A stretch of 64,000 nucleotides of DNA from JAMXLG01 sp963765935 (GTDB lineage: Bacteria; Vulcanimicrobiota; Vulcanimicrobiia; Vulcanimicrobiales; Vulcanimicrobiaceae). The notes below the pieces were generated by a model that was not told the DNA's origin, made no database searches, and saw nothing but the letters and a program-made list of their open reading frames with translations. The DNA lies in assembly GCA_963765935.1 (NCBI GenBank), contig CAVXXX010000001.1, positions 1,240,001 through 1,304,000 on the forward strand, given 5' to 3'. Shown piece by piece: positions 61,201-64,000 of this stretch; position 1 is the first letter of the stretch, and every line of letters starts with the position of its first letter. The translations under genes and the position numbers were made by a program.

Positions 61201-61311
61201 CAGTTCTATGCGCGCATCGACGCCGAGTACCGGAGTGCCCGTGCGGCCTATGATGAGTACGTCCGCTCGCTTCCGCCGCTCCACCTGATGCCGGCCCTCT
61301 CGCGGCCCTAA
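58267..61311 (+). CDS. Secreted VPS10/sortilin-like BNR-repeat protein
   Basis: A 1014-aa protein. The signal peptide (PLIAFVLFLALFSPAVAEP) precedes a long beta-propeller with many Asp-box/BNR blades: GVWKSTDGGAAW, KTSDGGKTW, VTFDGGKTW, RSNDGGRTWRR, RSDDGGGTW, ESNDGGKTF and TRDGGAHWKN. After the propeller (about residue 740) an Fn3-like/FlgD-like segment reads ITILDSAGRTVRTLRGTNAA and IWNFTAAPPVKWN. A helical end follows (about 870-1014). The layout matches the 'WD40/YVTN/BNR glycosyl hydrolase' proteins common in soil bacteria, whose role is not established. The ATG at 58267 gives a clean signal peptide; GTG 58234 is possible. Confidence 0.9.
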   Translation: MFRPLIAFVLFLALFSPAVAEPLPTGNLPWRETGPAIAGGRVTSVAGSAHDPNLYYLGAAGGGVWKSTDGGAAWTAVFDKEQVGAIGAVAIDPANDDTVWVGTGESNPRNDVSYGDGVYKTSDGGKTWTNVGLRDTKHISRILIDPSDPQHVIVGALGDVFANSPDRGVYVTFDGGKTWNKTLDDGPMSGVSDLAMSSRTPNVIYAGVWQFQRRPWTFQSGGEQNGLYRSNDGGRTWRRLTGGGLPDGITGRIGLAVAPSEPNRVYALIESKRGILWRSDDGGGTWTLVSSNTLVDQRPFYFSHIEVDPNNPDHVFTASTQLAESNDGGKTFKAIARDVHGDYHAIWIAPNDSKRIIVGEDGGYALTVDSGRTWSFWANLPIGQFYRVGLGNDNPYTICGGLQDNNSYCGTSNSLDAAGISNAAWYAVVQDDDGQWAIPDPRDPNTIWSDGQDGALFIYKRKSRDYTFTQPYFTSVQQDYNVATSPYRFNWESPIGFAPWDPRVAWFGGNVVFQSTDAGYSWHPISPDLTRNDKAHQTPAGGPITHDVTGAEYTDTILDIEGSPLSRGEIWAGTDDGYVQMTRDGGAHWKNVTPKDANANGRFETVAPSPLERGTAYAVEDAHLMGDSAPHVWVTHDFGAHWQSILSGLPNDLWTRAIRPDTRNPAVVYLGTEQGVWISYDRGRQWQRLRNNMPAVSVRDIRIQPHFNDLVIATHGRSIWVMDDIAPLQDLPRAVAAGAMLFAPRTSYEYNLTNNYEGLYTQYAAANPPYGVPISYYQSTTQANAPEITILDSAGRTVRTLRGTNAAGINRVIWNFTAAPPVKWNGAPNPAFKGPDDGPTVVPGRYTAQIRLNGRTFAQTFTVKPDPHTTETLAQMKQSYDAFAKLYAIYSSVDVMLDNLDAIGKALDAEQAPASNATRGALERAREARASVTARLTAAYTNGEDSVSRPGSLRENLDGALTSLESFPVQGVITPAAAQFYARIDAEYRSARAAYDEYVRSLPPLHLMPALSRP

Positions 61312-61359
61312 CAAACGCATGGTCGTCACAACGGAGGGCGCTTACGCGTTGCGGCTTGC

Positions 61360-62094
61360 GTGAAAACGGCGGCCCCGTACGGGCGGATCATCTTTGGTGC
61401 GTCGGCAGTGCTGTTCGGCATCATCGCGCTGATGTGGCATGATGGCGACACGTGGCAAGAGCTCCATAGCATCTTGCGGCTGCCTTTTGGCGCAATCATC
61501 GGCGATGCGCTGATGATCGCCCAAATCGCCGGGGCAATTCTCCTGATCGTTCCGCGTACTGCCCGGCCGGCGTCGCTGATACTCATCGCCGTCTACGCGC
61601 TTTTCTCGCTAGCCTCTCTTAGCGGCATCATCGCCGCGCCGAAGGTATTTGGCGAATACGACGGTTTCTTCGAGCAGTTCTGCTTACTGTGCGCCGCCAT
61701 TGCCGTGTACGCAGCAACGCAACCGAATGCAGCGCGTACGGCGAGACTCTACCAAGTAGCGCGCGTTGGCCTCGGACTCTGCACCATTTCATTTACGCTC
61801 GCGCAGATCGTCTATCTTCGTCCAACGGCGGGTTTGGTGCCGGCGTGGATTCTACCGAATCAAATGTTTTGGGCGATACTCACCACGATCGCATTTGCAC
61901 TCGCTGCCGTTGCGATTCTCATCAATCGTTATGCGCAGCTCGCGATGCGACTGATGGGCCTGATGATCGTCGTTTTCGGCCTTCTCGTTTGGGTTCCGCA
62001 CGTCATCGCACAACCGCAATCGCACTCGAATTGGTCGGAATTCGCCATCAATTTCCTGATCGCCGGCGCAGCGTTGATTGTAGGCGCGTTTTAG
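61360..62094 (+). CDS. Polytopic membrane protein, unknown (DoxX-like)
   Basis: A 244-aa protein with about seven helices: FGASAVLFGIIALMW, IIGDALMIAQIAGAILLIVP, LILIAVYALFSLASLSGIIA, FCLLCAAIAVYAA, LGLCTISFTLAQIVYL, AILTTIAFALAAVAILI and LMIVVFGLLVWVPHVI. The loop HDGDTWQELHSILRLPFGA is reminiscent of DoxX-type proteins. The GTG at 61360 is used. It is followed after 70 bp by the panE-like gene. Function is unknown. Confidence 0.75.
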   Translation: MKTAAPYGRIIFGASAVLFGIIALMWHDGDTWQELHSILRLPFGAIIGDALMIAQIAGAILLIVPRTARPASLILIAVYALFSLASLSGIIAAPKVFGEYDGFFEQFCLLCAAIAVYAATQPNAARTARLYQVARVGLGLCTISFTLAQIVYLRPTAGLVPAWILPNQMFWAILTTIAFALAAVAILINRYAQLAMRLMGLMIVVFGLLVWVPHVIAQPQSHSNWSEFAINFLIAGAALIVGAF

Positions 62095-62164
62095 CGCAGA
62101 CCTCCAAAGGTCCCGCAACCATTCTTCCCGGTCTTCGAATCCATAGGCGATAAGGGAGACCGAT

Positions 62165-63142
62165 ATGAACGATTTACGCTTGCTCGTCGCCGGCGCGGGC
62201 GCAGTCGGCGGATTCTTCGGAGGACGGTTGGCGCAAGCCGGACGTAACGTAACATTTCTCGTACGTGGAGCGCGAGCTCGGCAACTACGGGACCGCGGCC
62301 TCGAGATCGTGAGTCCGCTCGGTGACGCAACGATCCCGGTACAAACCGTTACGGTTGACGATCTCACCGGCCCGTACGATCTTATTCTTTTGGGCGTTAA
62401 GACGTACGCATTGCCACAAGCCATCGACCACGTCAAATCGGCGGTTGGAGAAAATACCGTCATTCTGCCGGTTCTCAACGGCATGCGTCATATGGACGTG
62501 CTCGTCTCCTCGTTTGGTCCAGCGCGCGTTTTCGGCGGCGTTTGCATCGTCTCAACCACCCTCGACGAGCGAGGCCGCATCGTCCAACTCAACGATTTGC
62601 AACAACTCGTCTATGGCGAGCTCGACGGCAGCGACTCCGAACGTCTCCGTGCGATCGATCGTACGCTGCGCGATGCTGGATTCGCGGCCCGTATTTCGCC
62701 GGACATCATTCAAGAAATGTGGGAAAAATGGGTCTTCATCGCGGCACTGGGCGCAAGTACGTGTTTAATGCACGCCTCGACCGGTGAAATTCTCGCTTTA
62801 CCGCGAGGCCGCGGACTGATCCTCATGATTCTTGATGAGTGCGCGGCTGTTGCGACCTCCGCCGGCCATGCGCTGCGGCCCGAGGCGTTAGAACGCATTC
62901 GAGGGAATCTCACCAACGGCGCTGCCAGCTTGACATCGTCGATGTATCGTGACCTGCAAAACGGTGCGCCAGTCGAAGCAGATGCAATCCTTGGCGATAT
63001 GTGCGCACGCGGCGAAGCGGAGGGACTCAACCTGCCGCTCCTCAACGCTGCGTTCGCGCAGCTCTCGATCTACGAAGCGAAACCAAAGGGCGCTGCCGTT
63101 ACGATTCCCGATCATCGACAGGCCGTAGGCTCCGGCATATGA
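62165..63142 (+). CDS. panE: 2-dehydropantoate 2-reductase (ApbA/PanE)
   Basis: A 325-aa ketopantoate reductase for coenzyme A synthesis. The NADP-binding motif is LLVAGAGAVGGFFGGRLAQA, with FLVRGARARQLRDRGL for the phosphate. LILLGVKTYALPQAIDHV, VILPVLNGMRHMDVL and VFGGVCIVSTTLDERGRIVQ are typical, and EMWEKWVFIAALGASTCL carries the catalytic-helix region. The end has a catalytic Glu-type segment (PVEADAILGDMCARGEA). Related reductases act on other 2-oxo acids, so the exact substrate is not proven. The stop overlaps the next gene as ATGA. Confidence 0.92.
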   Translation: MNDLRLLVAGAGAVGGFFGGRLAQAGRNVTFLVRGARARQLRDRGLEIVSPLGDATIPVQTVTVDDLTGPYDLILLGVKTYALPQAIDHVKSAVGENTVILPVLNGMRHMDVLVSSFGPARVFGGVCIVSTTLDERGRIVQLNDLQQLVYGELDGSDSERLRAIDRTLRDAGFAARISPDIIQEMWEKWVFIAALGASTCLMHASTGEILALPRGRGLILMILDECAAVATSAGHALRPEALERIRGNLTNGAASLTSSMYRDLQNGAPVEADAILGDMCARGEAEGLNLPLLNAAFAQLSIYEAKPKGAAVTIPDHRQAVGSGI

Positions 63143-63555
63143 GTGTACGCGTATACGGCTGTAATCATATCGCAATCGAAGTGGACGACGTCGATCGCGC
63201 CGTCGCTTTCTATCAGGACGTTTTCAACCTCGAAAAAATGAGCGAAGGCGAGGGCGACGCCTTTTTCCGCTTAGGCGAACATCAATTCTTAGCGATGTTC
63301 AAAGTCGATGAGGTAAAGCCCGAGCGCGCACGCCATTTCGGCTTAATCGTGCGCGACGAGGCGCAGATTCGCGAAGTCCGAGACAAACTCCAAAACAAGT
63401 ACGGAATCACATTGATGCCGCGTTTTCGCTGCGACTTCTTCGATCCGTTCGGCAATCACGTTCAAGTCGTCGATCTGCATGACGAATCGATGATCTGGCT
63501 ACTGCCATATCGAGAAGTGCAAGACACCGGCATCGACTTTAACGCTCGCACCTAA
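63139..63555 (+). CDS. VOC family protein
   Basis: A 138-aa glyoxalase-fold protein. CNHIAIEVDDVDRAVAFYQD is the first beta-alpha-beta unit with a metal His. HFGLIVRDEAQIREVRDKL carries the second His and FFDPFGNHVQVVDLHDES the closing Glu-equivalent region. It is translationally coupled to the panE-like gene and followed 2 bp later by a flavin enzyme gene. The three therefore form an operon. The substrate is unknown. Confidence 0.9.
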   Translation: MSVRVYGCNHIAIEVDDVDRAVAFYQDVFNLEKMSEGEGDAFFRLGEHQFLAMFKVDEVKPERARHFGLIVRDEAQIREVRDKLQNKYGITLMPRFRCDFFDPFGNHVQVVDLHDESMIWLLPYREVQDTGIDFNART

Positions 63556-63556
63556 G

Positions 63557-64000
63557 ATGGCTGCGATTCCATTTTTCGAAACGCCGATCGTGCTCGCTCC
63601 TCTCGGCGGGCCCGGAACCGTGGAACTCACTGCCGCTGCATGCAATGCGGGCGCCTTCGGCGTTCTCGCGTGCCAATACAGCGACCCCGAGCGCATGCGC
63701 AGTGACATCGAACGGCTCCGTTCGATGACGGATAAACCGTTCGGCGTGAACCTGTTCATCGAACAGCCACCGCCGGCAATAGACGGCGACGAGCTTCTTC
63801 GAGCGGACCGCCGACTCGATCGATACCGTGAAGACCTTCGTATTCCACCACGCGCGACGCCGCCTAGGCCGCCGGCGTATCACGACGAGCAGATGCGCGT
63901 CGTGCTCGAAATGCGCCCGCGCGCGTTCACGTTCACACTCGGCATTCCGCCTGACGACGTTATCGCCGAATTGAAAAGCGCGGGGATTTTTACGGTGGGG
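63557..64000 (+). CDS. Nitronate monooxygenase-like flavoprotein (partial, runs off the window)
   Basis: The first 148 codons of a second member of the nitronate monooxygenase/FabK superfamily. FFETPIVLAPLGGPGTVELT is the FMN-binding opening, then AACNAGAFGVLACQYSDPER, MTDKPFGVNLFIEQPP and RAFTFTLGIPPDDVIAELKS. The Pro-rich insertion near residues 90-110 is unusual. The ATG at 63557 lies 2 bp after the VOC stop. The frame is open to base 64000, so the C-terminal half is outside the window. It is unlike the damaged paralogue at 5730-6635, which is more similar to the canonical group. Confidence 0.88.
   Translation, partial: MAAIPFFETPIVLAPLGGPGTVELTAAACNAGAFGVLACQYSDPERMRSDIERLRSMTDKPFGVNLFIEQPPPAIDGDELLRADRRLDRYREDLRIPPRATPPRPPAYHDEQMRVVLEMRPRAFTFTLGIPPDDVIAELKSAGIFTVG

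Noticed and set aside
1..64000. CRISPR arrays and defence systems
   Set aside because: No regularly spaced repeats and no Cas, restriction, toxin-antitoxin or retron proteins were recognised; the stand-alone exonuclease at 24419 is a normal FEN-family repair enzyme.

Overview
The window looks like a chromosome segment of a GC-rich, free-living, double-membrane bacterium. It carries a 1329-residue TonB-dependent receptor, a LolA-like protein, an apolipoprotein N-acyltransferase-like enzyme and many secreted hydrolases. The gene mix (giant receptor with a carboxypeptidase-regulatory-like N-terminus, PDZ/7TM sensor, sortilin/BNR protein, many VOC, DJ-1/PfpI and flavin enzymes) is most reminiscent of Candidatus Eremiobacterota (WPS-2/Vulcanimicrobiota). 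That placement is inference from style only. No rRNA, tRNA or CRISPR array was seen.

0-10 kb: a broken sugar-nucleotide epimerase gene and an intact comEC diverge. Next comes a long minus-strand cluster (9.73 to 3.60 kb) of a 44-aa protein, a flavin monooxygenase, an ECF41-type sigma factor, a LOG-family protein, a nitronate monooxygenase-like gene, riboflavin synthase, a decayed FAD monooxygenase and two CMD/AhpD-like proteins. This is the known ECF41 neighbourhood type, but most of the genes carry one or more frameshifts.

10-22 kb: a mosaic in which five diverged fragments of the ComEC metallo-beta-lactamase domain sit at the borders between short gene modules: an alpha/beta hydrolase, a cupin-alcohol dehydrogenase pair, a PDZ/7TM/GAF protein, and a DUF5069/ABM/AI-2E/LolA/SIMPL block. 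The cupin-dehydrogenase pair occurs twice and has decayed reciprocally: one copy kept the cupin, the other kept the dehydrogenase.

22-38 kb: an Lnt-like enzyme with a TetR regulator, a His-rich metal-binding protein, a stand-alone 5'-3' exonuclease, an IS3 remnant, a sugar epimerase, an alkylation-repair set (Ogt-type methyltransferase and an Ada-AlkA fusion), DJ-1, VOC, aldo/keto reductase, and a MarR-controlled FMN reductase/acetyltransferase pair. Three copies of a 15-bp IS-end-like sequence lie in this stretch.

38-64 kb: mostly intact genes. They include a winged-helix/TPR regulator, an AraC regulator, divergent genes for the TonB receptor and a peptide-type solute-binding lipoprotein, a serine hydrolase, a DJ-1/YHS fusion, an ArsR-SRPBCC/VOC operon, a TetR-controlled membrane protein, a DEAD-box helicase followed by infA (apparently with an AUC start), an S9 peptidase, rpiA, a sortilin/BNR protein, a 2-dehydropantoate reductase, a VOC protein and the start of a second nitronate monooxygenase-like gene. 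The contrast between the damaged 0-22 kb and the largely clean 38-64 kb is the main structural feature. No clear new defence or biosynthetic system was recognised; the ComEC-fragment mosaic is the most unusual element.
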